Of a stretch of DNA of 64,000 bases, positions 46,828 to 59,954 are shown piece after piece (the stretch's first letter is position 1; every line of letters starts with the position of its first letter). A program made the translations under genes and the position numbers. The notes beneath the pieces were generated by a model. It made no database searches and was not told the DNA's origin. It saw only the letters and a list, made by a program, of their open reading frames with translations. Source of the DNA: Marisa cornuarietis (Eukaryota; Mollusca; Gastropoda; Architaenioglossa; Ampullariidae); NCBI GenBank assembly GCA_004794655.1, contig SMMW01000087.1, positions 1,966,501-2,030,500 on the forward strand, given 5' to 3'.

Positions 46828-46925
46828 CATCTTTTCTTTCTATTCCTTCTTTCTTCTCTGTCTGCCTCTTGTCCATCACTCTTTCTTCCCCACTCTCTAC
46901 CACCCACCTCTCTTTTTTAATTTTT
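46570..46925 (+). repeat. Pyrimidine-rich tract with (TG)n
   Basis: Plus strand dominated by C and T for about 350 bp, interrupted by (TG)n at 46788-46823. Overlapping frames of up to 181 codons rich in S, L and F are composition artefacts in all three frames. Confidence 0.75.
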
Positions 46926-49088
46926 TTTCTGTCGGTGACGGTATGCCTTTGGTGTCCGCCCACCGTGCATTCTGTATGAAGACAGTGGGTGCCGTTCAAA
47001 AGCTTTACTTTCCCCTTCCTCTTTGCAGCCCGATTTTAGCCGATTTGCAGAGATATTCCGCCACCTGGATGCATCTATTTCCTGAATATCCCAAGTTTTT
47101 TTTAAATGCCTTTCTTTATAAAACTTTCGTGACGGTAAAACTTTATGGTATTTTTGAAGAGGTCTGTGAAGGGACTTGACAAAAAGTTCTCTACCTTTTT
47201 AACGACAAACGCCCTCGTCCATATATGCTCGCTCGTCGCCTGTTACCATTTTCAACCTCCGAAGATCTACTGTTTTCATTTGACATTTATCGGTTTTACG
47301 ATCTCGTCTGCTACGGGCAGAAGACTTCATTTTGTGCAGCACAGATTCACTGCTCGAGGTTTAATGTTAAAACAGATTGCTACCAGCAAGTTTTCATTGC
47401 AATAAACCCAAACTCAAAGCATCAAGAAGTAAAAGGAACATTCTATCATATTAATTCAACTATATAGTTAAGTGTTTATTATGTGTCTGATTGCACTGTT
47501 GTATAAAAACTGAAATTAATGTAAAGCGAAATGCTAGAGCCAGAGAATCGTCTGAATGGACTGTAAAACAGAAAATCAGTAAAACGAATGTGTTACAAAC
47601 TGTGTGCATGTAATGTTTGCATGAGTGCTTGTTTGTCAAATAGATTGGGTTTGTGAAATATTTATGTTAGTATGTAACACAAATATACACAGATATATCT
47701 CTTAAAAGAGTTTAGCTCATAAATGTTAACTGATGGTGCGCTCACCGTTCAGGTCTGTATACTATTTGCTTACTTATAAGTATAATTAAGTTAACCGTGT
47801 GCACAGCATTTCAGTACTGTTAGTTCAAAACTTCATTTACTTATTTTCTTCACGTATGCCCTGGCTTCTATATTTCAGTTTCCGGGAAACAAAATGACAG
47901 ATCAAGATCTCCTTGTTTAAACATACAAAAATGCTATGTGTTTCTCTTGGTAACCTTTGAGAAAATGATTAGAAAGAAATGAGGCGAGAAGCTGCCATCA
48001 GTATCTTAATAAATAGCCGTGTATCACCTTGCATGACAATTTTAGGCATTTCTGTAGATGTTAGGCTCTCATTATCTTTCAACTGCTCTTTAAGATACTT
48101 TTTCTTTCTAAATGCTAGGTTTTATTTAAACCATGTGTGGGATCAATGATTAATGCCTCCTTTTGTTCGATTTCCATTTGTCTGTTCTAGAGTTCGGCGA
48201 AGCTAGATTGATGCCGTTAAGCGAAATAAATTTAGACAACATTTAATACATGTAAATATTCAAGATTTTAAATCATCTCGAAAATGTAGTCCTGTCAACA
48301 ATAACATCCAGAATCAGCTTAAAAAATAAAGTTATTGTTGAAATGGCCAGTCTGGACTGTTGTAAATGGAACTTTGAAATATCATTCTTAGTAGGCTGCT
48401 CTGTCAGTTTATTGTTCTAATAACTGTTCATTAATAACTATTTATATTCCGCTTAGCTTATTAGAAGCATCCTCTCACTCGTTATGCATTTTGATAATGA
48501 GGTAACATTTACTGTCGTCTGCTTGCTGCACGAAATGACCGTTTACGGAGTATCACGTGATGCCATCGTGACAACAACGGACAAAACCGGCGGTAAGACC
48601 ATCTTAAGACCATCTACCGTGAGGTGTAAGCGGTCCATGTCGCAACAACCTTCCGTTACACCTGTGTGTTACCGACATATCTAACATTGAAATGGAGTAA
48701 GATGACGAAAGTCGTGTTAAGACGGTCGTGAAGCAGACAACAGCTGGATCTTTGGAAAATGCGTTATGCAAAGATAAAGCAGAAGTTTTGAAAGATCGAG
48801 TTTCAGCAGTAAACCTACGATTGTGAGCAGACTGAAAAACCCCTTGTAAATCAAGATCGACGCTCCCCAGACCTTTTCTGTTAGCTGTCTGCAAGACAGT
48901 TTTTTTTTTGAGCTCACGTCAGCCGATCGAAATAACAGTAACATTCTTCTTAGTAGTATTCTAACCGTAATTAACGTCATTTATAATTCTGAATGCAAGG
49001 GATTTAGCGAAGAAGTGGGATATATGTCTCAGGTCCAGAAAAAACACTACACACAGAACCGTTACACAATTTCCTTCAGACAAAATAA
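46926..49088. other. No supported gene
   Basis: AT-rich DNA without recognisable exons, repeats or RNA genes. Confidence 0.45.
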
Positions 49089-49110
49089 TGTGTGTGTGTG
49101 TGTGTGTGTG
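49089..49110 (+). repeat. Short (TG)n(CG)n tract
   Basis: Eleven TG units followed by cgcgcgtgcgtg. Confidence 0.95.
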
Positions 49111-51066
49111 CGCGCGTGCGTGCATGTGTGTGCAGCTCTGCACATGAGAGCGAGACAAAGAGAGAATTTAACTACTAAAAAAAGTGCTTTGGTACCGCCT
49201 AAATCTGATGGCTGTGTTGTGTGGGTCTCGTGAATGAGGAGCGCCCACCGACCTATTATCTCTCCTCCCTCCGCAAACACTTTTTTCGTGCTGTACCCTT
49301 TGCCTCCCCCTCCACTGTTGTGCGAGAGGGACTGCGGCTGAAAGTTACCTCCCCTATTCCATGAAGTCAGATGCCAACGGAAGGAAGTAGGCACGATAAG
49401 GTCGGGAGGCAGCAGAGAAGACAAAAAGACGAGAGTTGTTTGAAACTTCAGACTTATTTTCCCTAATTGTTCATGCACCTAGCAACATTTTTAGGAAAAC
49501 TTAGCTTGTGCGGATAAATGTAAGGGTTAAGAGCCCTTGTTATTAGACTTGTGTTCGTGAGAAGAAAAAATACACTATGGCACTAGGTTGGACTTAGGGT
49601 CCTGTCACAAACCCATTAGAGATAAATAAAATAAATCTCCCAAAAAGTGCACTGAAAAAAGCAAGAGGAGAAGATTTAAATGTATGACAGGATTACGCAT
49701 GCGAGCAGGAACAACCTCATTCTCTTTTCCTGGGAAACCTTATTTGAAGGACATTCTTTGTTAAGAAAAAAGATTATTTCCTAAGATATTTTTTAATCAA
49801 GGGGTTAACAAAAGATTTTGGCTTCTGAAGAAAGTCATAAAAACGTCGCCTTTTCATAAAATCTGATTCTGGGGATTCTGAAGATGAAAAGTTTCTGAAA
49901 GAAGTCTGTCGCAGTGTTTATGCTATTGTGATGAACGTAGGTGTGAAAAGATTAGCACATTTCTGTTTTTGATGTTTTTGGAAGAAGCCAGATTGACGGT
50001 GTGCTGGGAAACAAAGGGTAGGAAACTATAAAATCTATTTTAAAACACGAAAGGAAGAAAGAAATATGGGAGAGAGATACTATCGCTTTGTTCTTGCCTG
50101 TGGATACTACTGTCTATTGAATAAAGTTACTGATTGGCTAATCCAGCTGGGAAGAGCAGCTAGCAATCCTGACCACTCTGCATTCGGCCAGAAAGAAATC
50201 AGGCGAGAAGGTGCTGCCACCACTATCTTAATGTCTGCACTTGTTTGGCCAGGCATGGTTCCTTGCTAGGCCATCATGCAATGAGATGTCTGGTTCTCCA
50301 CCCAGCTGCCTTGTAACGCGAATGCATCGGAACGGAAATCCACTTTCTGCTCTAAAGATCTCGCAAAATACCGCTTTCGGAGCGAGATTGATAAGCGCAA
50401 ACACGAGGTGGCGCCTTCAAATGACGGTCGCGCGCACGCCAGATATAGAAAAGACGCCGCCACTTCGCATTGTCTACGCGTCAGTGCTCTCCCTTAGCCG
50501 ATGCTCTTCCCTTTCCGCTGTGCGTATGCCAGGGTTGGTGAGGATACTACATTTATTTTATTCTTCGAGGTAATGGGGCACACAAGGCAAAATAAAACTG
50601 TTTAGAATCTTATAAAGAGTATGATAATTTTGAATCTGATTTATTTTCGTGTCTGTTCATATGCAAAAAAGTTGAAGGTTATGTAGGGTGATGTGTTAAA
50701 TAAGAGAAATTACACGGGACTCTTTCGCCTGCTGTAACGAAGTCTCGTTCTCCGTCACGTGGCCTTTTGATGTCTTGGTGTGACTGTTTACCGAGAAAAA
50801 CGAAGACCTATGCCTAGCAAGTGTGCTGCACCCGACTGCCGAAAATAAAGGGTAGGTGGAGGGCTCAAAAATACTTTTCTTAAGTTTCCAAATGACAGAA
50901 ACTTGAGAAGGTAGTAGGACATAAGAATAAAAAGACTCAACCCGCTTGGCAGCCTAGAGACTCGGACACCTTGTGCTCAAATCAAACACTTCGTAATGCT
51001 TTATGAGGACACAAACGAGCGACCAGGGCGATCTTCAGTCGCCAATCGATTAGAGCATAAACACGT
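49111..51066. other. No supported gene
   Basis: Open frames of 67 and 110 codons (50066, 50241) have no recognised domain. A phrase in this area (aggcgagaagg...atcttaat, 50202-50231) has a rough echo near 47985, too weak to call a repeat. Confidence 0.4.
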
Positions 51067-51143
51067 CAGTGTCACGAGTGCTGCTACTGCTAGTTAAATT
51101 AGTTAAACACTTTTAACTAGCAGTAGCAGCACTCGTGACACTG
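51067..51143. repeat. Perfect inverted repeat: 32-bp arms, 13-bp loop
   Basis: Left arm 51067-51098 (starts cagtgtcacgagtgctgct) is exactly complementary to the right arm 51112-51143. The 13-base loop is at 51099-51111. Either strand, if transcribed, would fold into a fully paired 32-bp hairpin. The absence of any mismatch points to a recent origin, to ongoing gene conversion, or to selection. No target duplication typical of a MITE was seen outside the arms. Confidence 0.97.
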
Positions 51144-52127
51144 CGATTGTCATTATTCTTAGACAGATTACAGTCTGTAAAAGATTGCATGTACATAACG
51201 ATAAACTTATTAGTACTTATGTCAAACGTAAACTATAAAAATATAGTCTATCAAGTGTGAGAAAAAAATGCATTAACTAAAAGTATAAAAGAAATACACT
51301 GTTATTGATCTGGCACTTGCTACATTTTATTTTAAATTTGTGATTTACTTTTTATAGAATGAAAGCTCATTTTATCGATCTATGTCTTTGTGAAGATGGC
51401 TTCTGTTTCTAAGTATGAAATCTCAAAAATACTTCTTACATGATGAGCACATTAGCAAGTACCTGCACAAATTATATTAAATCGTGTGTGCATTGTAATA
51501 GAAATAATATTAAAGAGTGTGTTGAATGTTGAGGGCAGAGCAGAATTTTTCATTAATAATGATTATTCCAGATCATGACCAGCCAGTTATAACAAACTGC
51601 TTTCCAGTTCTAAGAAGAACGTCAACGGAAAAGAGGGAGGGAGGGAGAGAGAAAGAAAGAGAGAAAGGATGAAGTTTTATTTTTACGCAATTTTCCCTGA
51701 TGATACTAGATTAGAGAGAATCTCTTTGGTGTGGCGGAAGCGTAAAGGGATCAACGAAATAATTCACGAGAAATAATTTGGAGCTAGAACAGAAGTACCA
51801 TAAGAAAATCCAGAAATAATCTGAAAATTAGAAGTATTATTCCAGACTTTTTTTAAAATCGGCAATGCTAGAATAATTCTCAAAGGGTTAGTTCTGACAT
51901 TGATTCATGTAGGTTCCTGGGTATTACACGTATCGTCTTTAGCACATGAATCTTCTTCCCTTAACTGGTACCGGCCTGACCCGGAGCACGCGGCCTGCCC
52001 GTGAGGCCAACCCACCAGTACCAGTCGGGGGTGAGGAGGGAATGGTGGTCACGGTGAGACTTATTAGCAGCGAAAGCTCGCCATCGGGGCCAGTCTTTGT
52101 GCCGCCCTGGGGTCTCCTAAGGAACGG
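51144..52127. other. No supported gene
   Basis: A GC-richer part (51960-52127) continues from the LINE relic at 52128 and may be its 3' UTR; the 61-codon plus-strand frame there is not supported. Confidence 0.4.
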
Positions 52128-52276
52128 CTAGTCTACATATTCACATTCGCAAGCCATTTTTTTCTTGTGCTTGCTCCGAGGTTGACTACCTTCCATGTGA
52201 CCTTGCAAGACCGTCTTGGGCAACGTGTCATGTCGGGTGACGTACCCGAACCACTTCAGCTTCTGCCGTTTGATGG
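52128..52276 (-). pseudogene. C-terminal relic of a non-LTR reverse transcriptase
   Basis: The minus strand encodes IKRQKLKWFGYVTRHDTLPK then TVLQGHMEG, closely resembling the 'KLKWFGHVTRHDSLSKTILQG' tail found at the C terminus of many invertebrate LINE polyproteins. A stop codon at 52130-52128 ends it after about 48 codons, and an in-frame stop lies just upstream. It is an old fragment of a different LINE family from the one at 33.6-38.6 kb. Confidence 0.65.
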
Positions 52277-54388
52277 TAGCGGGGAGAGGTTACTGGGCAC
52301 CCACTAAGGTGGCGACTGCGCGGCGTGCAAAGTCATTCGTCTCGAGTCACTTCAACATCATGAATACGTGCACATGGATCGTTTTGACACACACGTACGC
52401 ACGCGCGCACAAGCACTCACATATGCACACACCCACGCATGCACGAATCCAAACAAGCACGCACACACACGCACTCGTACACTCTCATGCACACACACAC
52501 ACACACATAGAAAAAGTCTTGGGCGTGTACGCAAATATTTGCCAGCTCACCTCCCAGCCCCTAAATGCAAACGAACCCCTGCACTAAAAGTACTGGATGC
52601 CTCGCGATTAAAAACACTGAAGCGAAACTTGTTTTTAAGGGCCGGACTCAAAAACACATCTGAAGCATACGTGTATCTGTGGAACTCGACAAATACAGAA
52701 AAAACAGGTCGAATCAATCGAACAATTAAATAAAAAAATTAAACAAAACAAATTAAAAACTAAACATGGGCCGAACATTTTTATTCCGTTTTCAAAGCTC
52801 GGAGTCTGTCCGGGTTGAAACCAGCTCGCTAGGGACTGCGCTGTGCCTTATGGATCAGGGTAATGGACAGACAAGTATTTAAGTCACTCGAGTTTGGTGA
52901 ATGAAAATCTACAAAGAACCGCGGCGATGTTTTGTCCTACCGACTCTCTAGAATTAAAGAGAAAGGGCAATGGAAAAGTTTATTTTTTGAGAATACGGCA
53001 TGGTTCTCTATTTTCCATGGCATGCTGAGTGGAACGACAAAGAGAGAAAGAAAGAACTTTTATTAAATAGGCTTGAACTCATTTCAAGAGAAAAGTGAGC
53101 AACAGTTTCATCATTATTAACATCTTCCTAATTATCATCTTTATATACGGTGTTGTTGTGGAATGTTGGTGTGGAATGTAGAAAATATAATTGACTCGTA
53201 ACAGTACAAGTATGTAAGATATACAGCATTAAACAACAATCGTCTTCGTCATCATACATTAGAGCATCAACAGAAGCTAAGAGAATTGTTTTATAGTCCC
53301 TAGCCCATCAATTATATATTCAATGCTGCATACACAAGGGGGAAAACTATAGAACTATATTAGTGTAAATCAATATCTAACAAGCAAGATTCCTGGTTTA
53401 GGCAGTATACCCGTTCAATATGAAATGAGAGAGTGAGCTCAAACATTTATTGATGAGATCTCAGCAGGGTTATATTGACTCAGAACCCCTTTCATAAAGT
53501 ATGTGAAAATATTTTAAAAATATGAAATTAAGATTAAAATAACTTTACATTGCTAGCACACTGTAAAGATTGACAACAATAGCAGCAGCACCAATAGGAA
53601 TAGTAATCGCCATTATCATGAATGTCAGCAAATGTAAGGTAAATATACATTAGAACTAATGTGGCCTTATAGCATGTTCGCGTAGCACGGGTTCATGTAA
53701 CACAACTCATTTATTCAAATAAGAAGTAAAACCACGGTTTACAATGTCCATTTATCCCATCGTAATCACAATTTCTAAATACGTCTGTATTAGATTAAGA
53801 TAAATTAATGCAAATATTTAGAGGCTTTTTCTTTAGTCAGTATGCTCAGCAGATTTTGAAAACCGTGAACATTATCTGTAGTACTACATAATCAGAAAAT
53901 GTGAGAACTATCAGATCTGGTGATAGCTGGATCTCATGGCGACCTGTGTAGCGGATTTCAACAGTTTGTTCATTAATAAACAGTGCATATAATGCTACTG
54001 AATAAATCTCATCTTGTTTCAAGCCATAGGAGCATTCAGATAAATATTCGAACTAATCCGAGCTTTGACCACTTTGTATATATTTTTAATTGACCAAAAT
54101 TGCACCGGAGATTATTTTAAAAAGTCTCGAAGTCAAGGATATAAAGTGCGAAGAAGGTAGTTTTTTTTTTCTTTCATTGAAATTCCGCAAACTTTTCGAC
54201 CTCTCATTACACTTGCACAGAATCTTACAGACAAGTACAGTAACTGCTCTGACGTGGAAGCAAACAATTTGCGCAGACCGCGAGCCAAGATGGCAAAGCA
54301 CAAAAAATCCGTTTACGTAATACAAACACGTTTGTTATGTGTGAATATGGATTAGAGGTTTTCCGGTAGTATGCGTGTAAGTGCGCAC

Positions 54389-54389
<1 letters not shown>
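52277..54389. other. No supported gene
   Basis: Contains a degenerate CA/CGCA-rich stretch (52390-52507), which produces H/T-rich frames that are not genes. The rest is AT-rich and featureless. Confidence 0.45.
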
Positions 54390-54423
<34 letters not shown>

Positions 54424-54424
54424 C
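54390..54424 (+). repeat. Compound microsatellite (GT)n(GA)n
   Basis: About ten GT units then seven GA units. Confidence 0.95.
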
Positions 54425-55685
54425 GTGAGATGCATGAGGCTGCTTCTCTTATTGCGCCGCCTTCGTGGAAGTGCGTGGACCAGTAAGTGGAGCCATGATG
54501 CAGGGTGCTTCAGCACAATGCTATATCTTATCGCCTCTTGCTTTTCTCCGAATATAGATCATTGCAGCTATTTTTAGCACGGGAAGTGATGGCGCTGACA
54601 TATCTGCAGACAATGGAGCCCAGCTCCTTTCTTCGCTCGCTTCCAGCCTCTTTGTTGGCGCGCAAGATGCTGACTGGCACTCTGTCCGGTTGTATGGTCG
54701 GCTTCTCTGTGGATCGGTCGGATGGCTGGTCGGATGGATAGCTGCATTTAGCGCCTCTCTCTGTCCACCAAATTGTCTCGAGACACGCAGGAAACGAGGG
54801 GAACATCAACAATGTTTGAAACACACACATACACATCCTGACTGAAAGTTCTTGAGCGATATCCCACTAGATATAGTAGTTCTGTCAGCATAATGAAGAC
54901 ATATTGAGATATAACAATATTTTATCATGCACATAATACTCTTCATCAAACTTCATTTGAACATGGGGCGCTAACTTTGTGCAGTTTCAAACGTGTCGTC
55001 CATGTCAGTGTTCGCTATACCTGTCAGAACCAATGTCGCAATCAACGAGCTTTTTTATGGCGTGCCAACGTGCAACAAAGCTATCTTGATCTATAAACCT
55101 CTCAGCAGACGTAAGGTGATGTATACAGCTGTTAACAATATTATCATGTTCATAAACCTTCAGTAATATCTTTAAAACCTACTCCAGCATTACCACGTTT
55201 GATGGGGCTACCCCAATGGTAAAATCGCCAGAGGACAACCAGATCATGTGACAGCCTTTTGCATACCGCAATTCTGCGAAGAGATAAGAAATAATACCAG
55301 GAAAATAAATCGATGCAGTGCAAAAAAAAAGCCGCTAGGACATGAGTTAGCTGAAGGAAGATCTTCAATAAAAAATGTTCTACGCCACTTGATCACAACT
55401 TAAAAACTAATTAAAAGTTTACGACTGAAGTTCATGAGACTAACTGCCGGCAAGACGATCCCAGGAGGTGGATATTGACTTGCCAGTGCTAGAGTCCTAC
55501 AGAAGTGTGAAACCCACACTACGAAGTTACTACTGGAAGAAGTCCCACGCAAACGTGCGGCTGGAGAAACCCCATTTCACAAGGCTAAAAGACTAAAAGA
55601 AGCCTCGAATGGACTGGCTAGAAGCTTCCTTGCCTCAACTGACAATGATCACTAGTAGAATCAGGAGACCGTTCTTCTATCTCCA

Positions 55686-55795
55686 TGTCACAAATAGAGG
55701 AAGTCCAAAATGTCACAGGTATAAAAACCCTGTACCAGAAAGCCACAGCTATAGAAGCCCTGTACAGTATAGTCACAAAGAAGCCCTGTACGGTT
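55686..55795. repeat. Minisatellite, period about 30 bp, three to four copies
   Basis: gtcacaggtataaaaaccct, gccacagctatagaagccct and gtcacaaagaagccctgtac share the order [GC]-cac-a..taxaa-ccctgtac. The 88-codon frame at 55609-55875 spans it and translates to a matching internal peptide repeat (HRYKNPVPE, HSYRSPVQY, HKEALY), but there is no family match. Confidence 0.75.
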
Positions 55796-57142
55796 CTAGA
55801 CAGGAAATGGCTTCATCCGCAAAAACACAACCAAAAATAGTTGTTGACAATAAACAAAAACATAGATCATACTAGCTATGCATTAAAAATATCAAAGCCA
55901 TACAGATGACTGATCTTTCCTGAAAAAAGTCTTCGAATTTTATATTGTAATTTCTGAAAACGGGAAGCGTGCGAGATTAATTTCCCTTGTGCACCATAAA
56001 CAACTACCTGCTACAGCGCTAGAGGCGCCCGCTAAAATCTAAAATTAGATTTCCTACAGCTCGCTCCTGTGATCACGTGCTGAGTCAGACAGCGCGTGGT
56101 CTGCAGACGTCATGCTCGCTGGACTCCTCGTGCACCATCTTCAATCATCGTTAGGTCTGCCTGCAGATATACATTCAAGGGAATAAAGAAGTGAGCGAGC
56201 GGAGACTCTGCGGGAGGGCGGTCGTTCCGTCTGTGTACAAACTACAGAACAGGCCCCGAGGCACGTATAATGTCCATCACAGACCGACAGACAGACAGTG
56301 AGACGAGTAAAGATACAAGATGAGAGGGTGGAGGTTTTTGGGCGGGGAGTTTGCGTCAAAGCGAATGTGAGAAAGATTAGGGAGGCAGAGAAATTATTGC
56401 GTGTAGTTACCCGCCTTGCACGTGCTGACCCGTCTGTGGGGAAGAGGGTGGGTGGAAACCGTTTGGCGTGTAGACTGCCTCCATTAGGGCGCGTCCTTTG
56501 CATGCTGGGCTGTGCTTTTTTTAAGCTGAAGTCGAATAATTTGGATAGTCAAGCTAGACGGTCTTCAAGAAAACTTTGATTTGGTTCAGCCAAAATTAGA
56601 CCAGATCTTCTTCTCCAACAGCAGAAACAACCACGGCTATGATAATAACAATAAAAATAAAAACACAGCAACGACGACGATAACGGTGGTGATGGTGGAT
56701 TAAAACAATCGTAACTGTTACAAGGAAAACTCCAAGCGCTACGTTTGCAGTAAAGAAAGACCGAAGAACGGTTCTCACTCTCTTTGTAACGACAATGAGC
56801 AAGAAGGTGTGCCGAGTCAGCAATGCTGACGGGAAACATTCAGGACTAGGAGAGACTGCTCTCTGTTCTTGAAAGGAATCAGACGAGAAGCATTTGGCTG
56901 ACGCTCCTTCTCTTTCTCCGGCAACAAAGTTTGGAATTCTCTGCCTCCTTATCGAAAACCGACTACATTCAAAGCTTTCAAGTTAGCAACCCACTTTATT
57001 CACGCTTATGTTTATTAATACACAAACTTACATTTCCAGAGGACTGCTAACTTCGGTAACATATTCCAACAAGACCGGTCGAGTAAGAATCGGTTCGCGC
57101 ATGTATTATAGCGGATCTGTCAAAGGTTGATCGAATTTATGT

Positions 57143-57144
<2 letters not shown>
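55796..57144. other. No supported gene
   Basis: Two opposing frames of 120 and 93 codons (56141-56579) cover a GC-richer block, but neither shows a domain or splice structure. Confidence 0.4.

Positions 57145-57184
<40 letters not shown>
57145..57184 (+). repeat. Microsatellite (AC)n
   Basis: About 20 units. Confidence 0.97.
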
Positions 57185-57186
<2 letters not shown>

Positions 57187-58038
57187 TTTTAAGCTTGAAC
57201 TGTTTACCATAATGTTTTGTCGATAGTGCAATTATCGCAAACATTAAATTTCTGTCTGGTAGATTCTTTGATGCACATGCGCACATCACACGTGCGTGTC
57301 TGGGAAATCCACTATGCACATACACCTATGAATATCGGTATATTTACCAATACCGAGGTTAACTCCATTTTCTTTAATTTGCGTGTATCCTCGGGAACTA
57401 GGGTGTTACACGACGGCGGCACCCCTGCACTTCCGCCTGGAAGAGGTCAAGGTCGCTTGCTGGGAAGATGTTACGTCAGCGACGCCGTCAAGCGAGGGCG
57501 CTACTATGTTTAGCAACACACGCTGTAAAGATAAAACTGATCTGTGCTCTAAAAATATCACTCCATCTGTTGAAGCTTTTATCGACTTCCATGGCTGATT
57601 TTAAAATAAGCAATAAAAACACTAGTTTTCTTCATGCGTAAGCTGTAGGAAGGCTTTAGCAAAGTAAAAAGCGTGAATGTTACATTCAAGAAGAAAGAAA
57701 CCAGGCAGAAAAGTAAATATCCACCTCTCTCCCAGGAAAAAAGATATGGAACATAATAAGATTTTTATGGCTTATGGAATTTTTTTCAATTCGCCTTGAA
57801 ATATCCGCTAATTTCTAGAGGGTCGAAAGGATGCCTTTAAAAGACTGTAGACAAACTCGTGAAGTTCAAAAACAGATTTTCTTTTCAATCAAATAATTCT
57901 AGAGATTTTAAATGTCACCTATATCTCACGTTTACTTACTTACTTGCTTACTTACACACACACACGCACGCACGCACTCACACTATCTCTTACCATCTTA
58001 CCCTCCTAGGTGCGTTCGTGTGAGCGCGCGCGGGTGTA

Positions 58039-58042
<4 letters not shown>
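57185..58042. other. No supported gene
   Basis: No exon or repeat recognised; a short acacgcacgcacgcactcac stretch lies near 57956-57980. Confidence 0.45.

Positions 58043-58071
<29 letters not shown>
58043..58071 (+). repeat. Microsatellite (TG)n
   Basis: About 14 units following a gcgcgcgcg run (58024-58032). Confidence 0.96.
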
Positions 58072-58074
<3 letters not shown>

Positions 58075-59710
58075 TGGTATCTGGCACCAGCCTACTTCTC
58101 TTTGTATTCTTCCACAATCGCATTTACCTCCTCTCAACAGATCTCATTTCAGCCTCAAAATTCCATCTATAAATCTCTTTCAAGAAAGAGAATGCATGAT
58201 GAATAATATGTTATTAACGTAGCTTTTTCTGTTTTTATTTTTTCAAAGGCTTGCTCATTTTCTTCACATATTTTGCATTTTCGTAACTTAAGTGTGTGAT
58301 TGCTAATTTTATTTCATTGACTCCGTAGCCTTATCTGTCTGCCCATTTCGAGTGCTGTCCTGTTCGTCCAAACTTTGTGTTCACTTTCACCGTTAAAGTC
58401 ACATGCAGTCACAGCTGGTAAGCCTCTCCAGCAAACGGACAATGTTCTTTCGACACAGGGCTGTACGTGACATCACAGTACAAAGCATGCCGGGTAAGCC
58501 CATCGACGGTGCATTGTCAACAAACACTTGATTCTGTCCAAGGTCCGAAGGGAGTGGTGAAAAATTAAACGAAAAAACCGAAGGGTATTTTGTCATTAGA
58601 ATAATTGCTGATATCGCTTTGGGGCCCTGAAATATGAAGACATGTTAGGTTGTGGCAATGTTATTGTTAGCAAACTCCTTAGAGCATCCTCCTCCTCCTG
58701 AATGAAGTTACTACACACAGCCTGAACTATTTTTCAAGAAATGCCATTTTGGCGCTCTAAAACTATTTAACAGAGCAGCCAAAAGAACAATAAGCCCACG
58801 GTTTTTTCAGTCTAGAGGTCAGTCCGTGTAACTTCTTAGTTTGTGAATTGTGTTTAAACAATTACTACAGGATACAGCAACAAACCCATCAACATAGTTT
58901 TCTTTTTTAAATCCGCCACATAGGACGTTAAAAAATAGTACGTGGACCTGCATGATTGCCTCCTGCTTTATTAACTACTCTTACTCTCAACGTACAGGCC
59001 TATGTTGGGGTAATTACACAGAACAAGACACATGCATGGGGATGACATTAATATAGCAAACAGAGTGCATGTTTGCGCGTATCCAGGTGTAAAGACGTGC
59101 ACTTGTGAATGCAGAGTCACGAAATTTGTTTTGAATGCGCACGCCTGTGGCCATTTTCAGTTAGTGATGGCGTGTGTAAAAAAGGACCGCATGAACATAC
59201 AACATATGGCATCTCTCTCTCAGTATGTGTGCGTACTTTTCGTGGGTGTTTAAGCGCGTGTAAGTGTATGTGTACTTTTGCGTGCACACGTGTAACTGTG
59301 TATATGTGCATGTGTTTGTGTTTGATGGCGTGCGCGTGCGTGTGTGTGGGTGAGTGAGAGAAAGAGTGTGTGTGTATAAAAAAAATCCTGTGTTGAGTCT
59401 CTGAATGCACCAGTCCATCCAGGAGATGCATGTCCTGACACAGACTTCGGCGCCATGTTTTCTCTTATCTCCCCGTGCCACCCAAGCCTAGGAACGCGGC
59501 AAACGACTGGCTGACGACATGCTCGACGCGCGTCAAAAGCGGCGGCGATAACATCGATTTCCGTCTCGTAGCGGCGTCTGACTCGGTTTTGTGTCAACAG
59601 CTTCGCCATCACAGCCCACCCGGCCCAGCACCACGGCTAGCATGTTCCTCTACACTCATCGATAAGAAATGTTCCTGTGAATAAACAGGTCTTGCTAGAA
59701 ACCAAACGGA

Positions 59711-59800
59711 AGAACAATCACGTGATCTTAAAGGAAACCCGAGAAGGAACAGTCACGTGGTCTGAAGTTAGCCAATAGAAGAACAACCATATGCACCACA
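59711..59800. repeat. 34-35-bp tandem repeat carrying E-boxes
   Basis: agaacaatCACGTGatct, ggaacagtCACGTGgtct and agaacaacCATATGcacc are spaced 35 and 34 bp apart (E-box cores at 59719, 59754 and 59788). A CCAAT motif (gccaatag) lies at 59771. It could be a small promoter-like module, but no gene start was recognised beside it. Confidence 0.6.
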
Positions 59801-59954
59801 GTTTCTCGAGTTACTCAGTAGATGACCCGTTTCCCCGGGAGGGGAGATAACAGTTAAACGAGTGATCGTGCGATTTCAGAGAATCGGATTATTCCTGTCT
59901 TGTGGTGTGAGTGGCAAACGTCTTGACGTCTTTTAAAACAGGAAGTAAATACTA

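Noticed and set aside
46417..47179. Overlapping 167- and 181-codon frames
   Set aside because: Caused by a CT-rich tract and (TG)n that leave several frames open at once; S/L/F/C-V composition only.
47985..50231. Two similar phrases (aggcgagaagctgccatc and aggcgagaaggtgctgcc)
   Set aside because: Match is about 30 bp and does not extend; could be chance or very old repeat.
52216..52733. Two frames of about 120 codons rich in His and Thr
   Set aside because: Produced by a degenerate CACG/CACA stretch that overlaps the LINE relic on the other strand.
59117..59612. Overlapping minus-strand frames of 104-120 codons
   Set aside because: They run through a degenerate TGTG/GCGTG stretch that gives H/T-rich translations in all frames.
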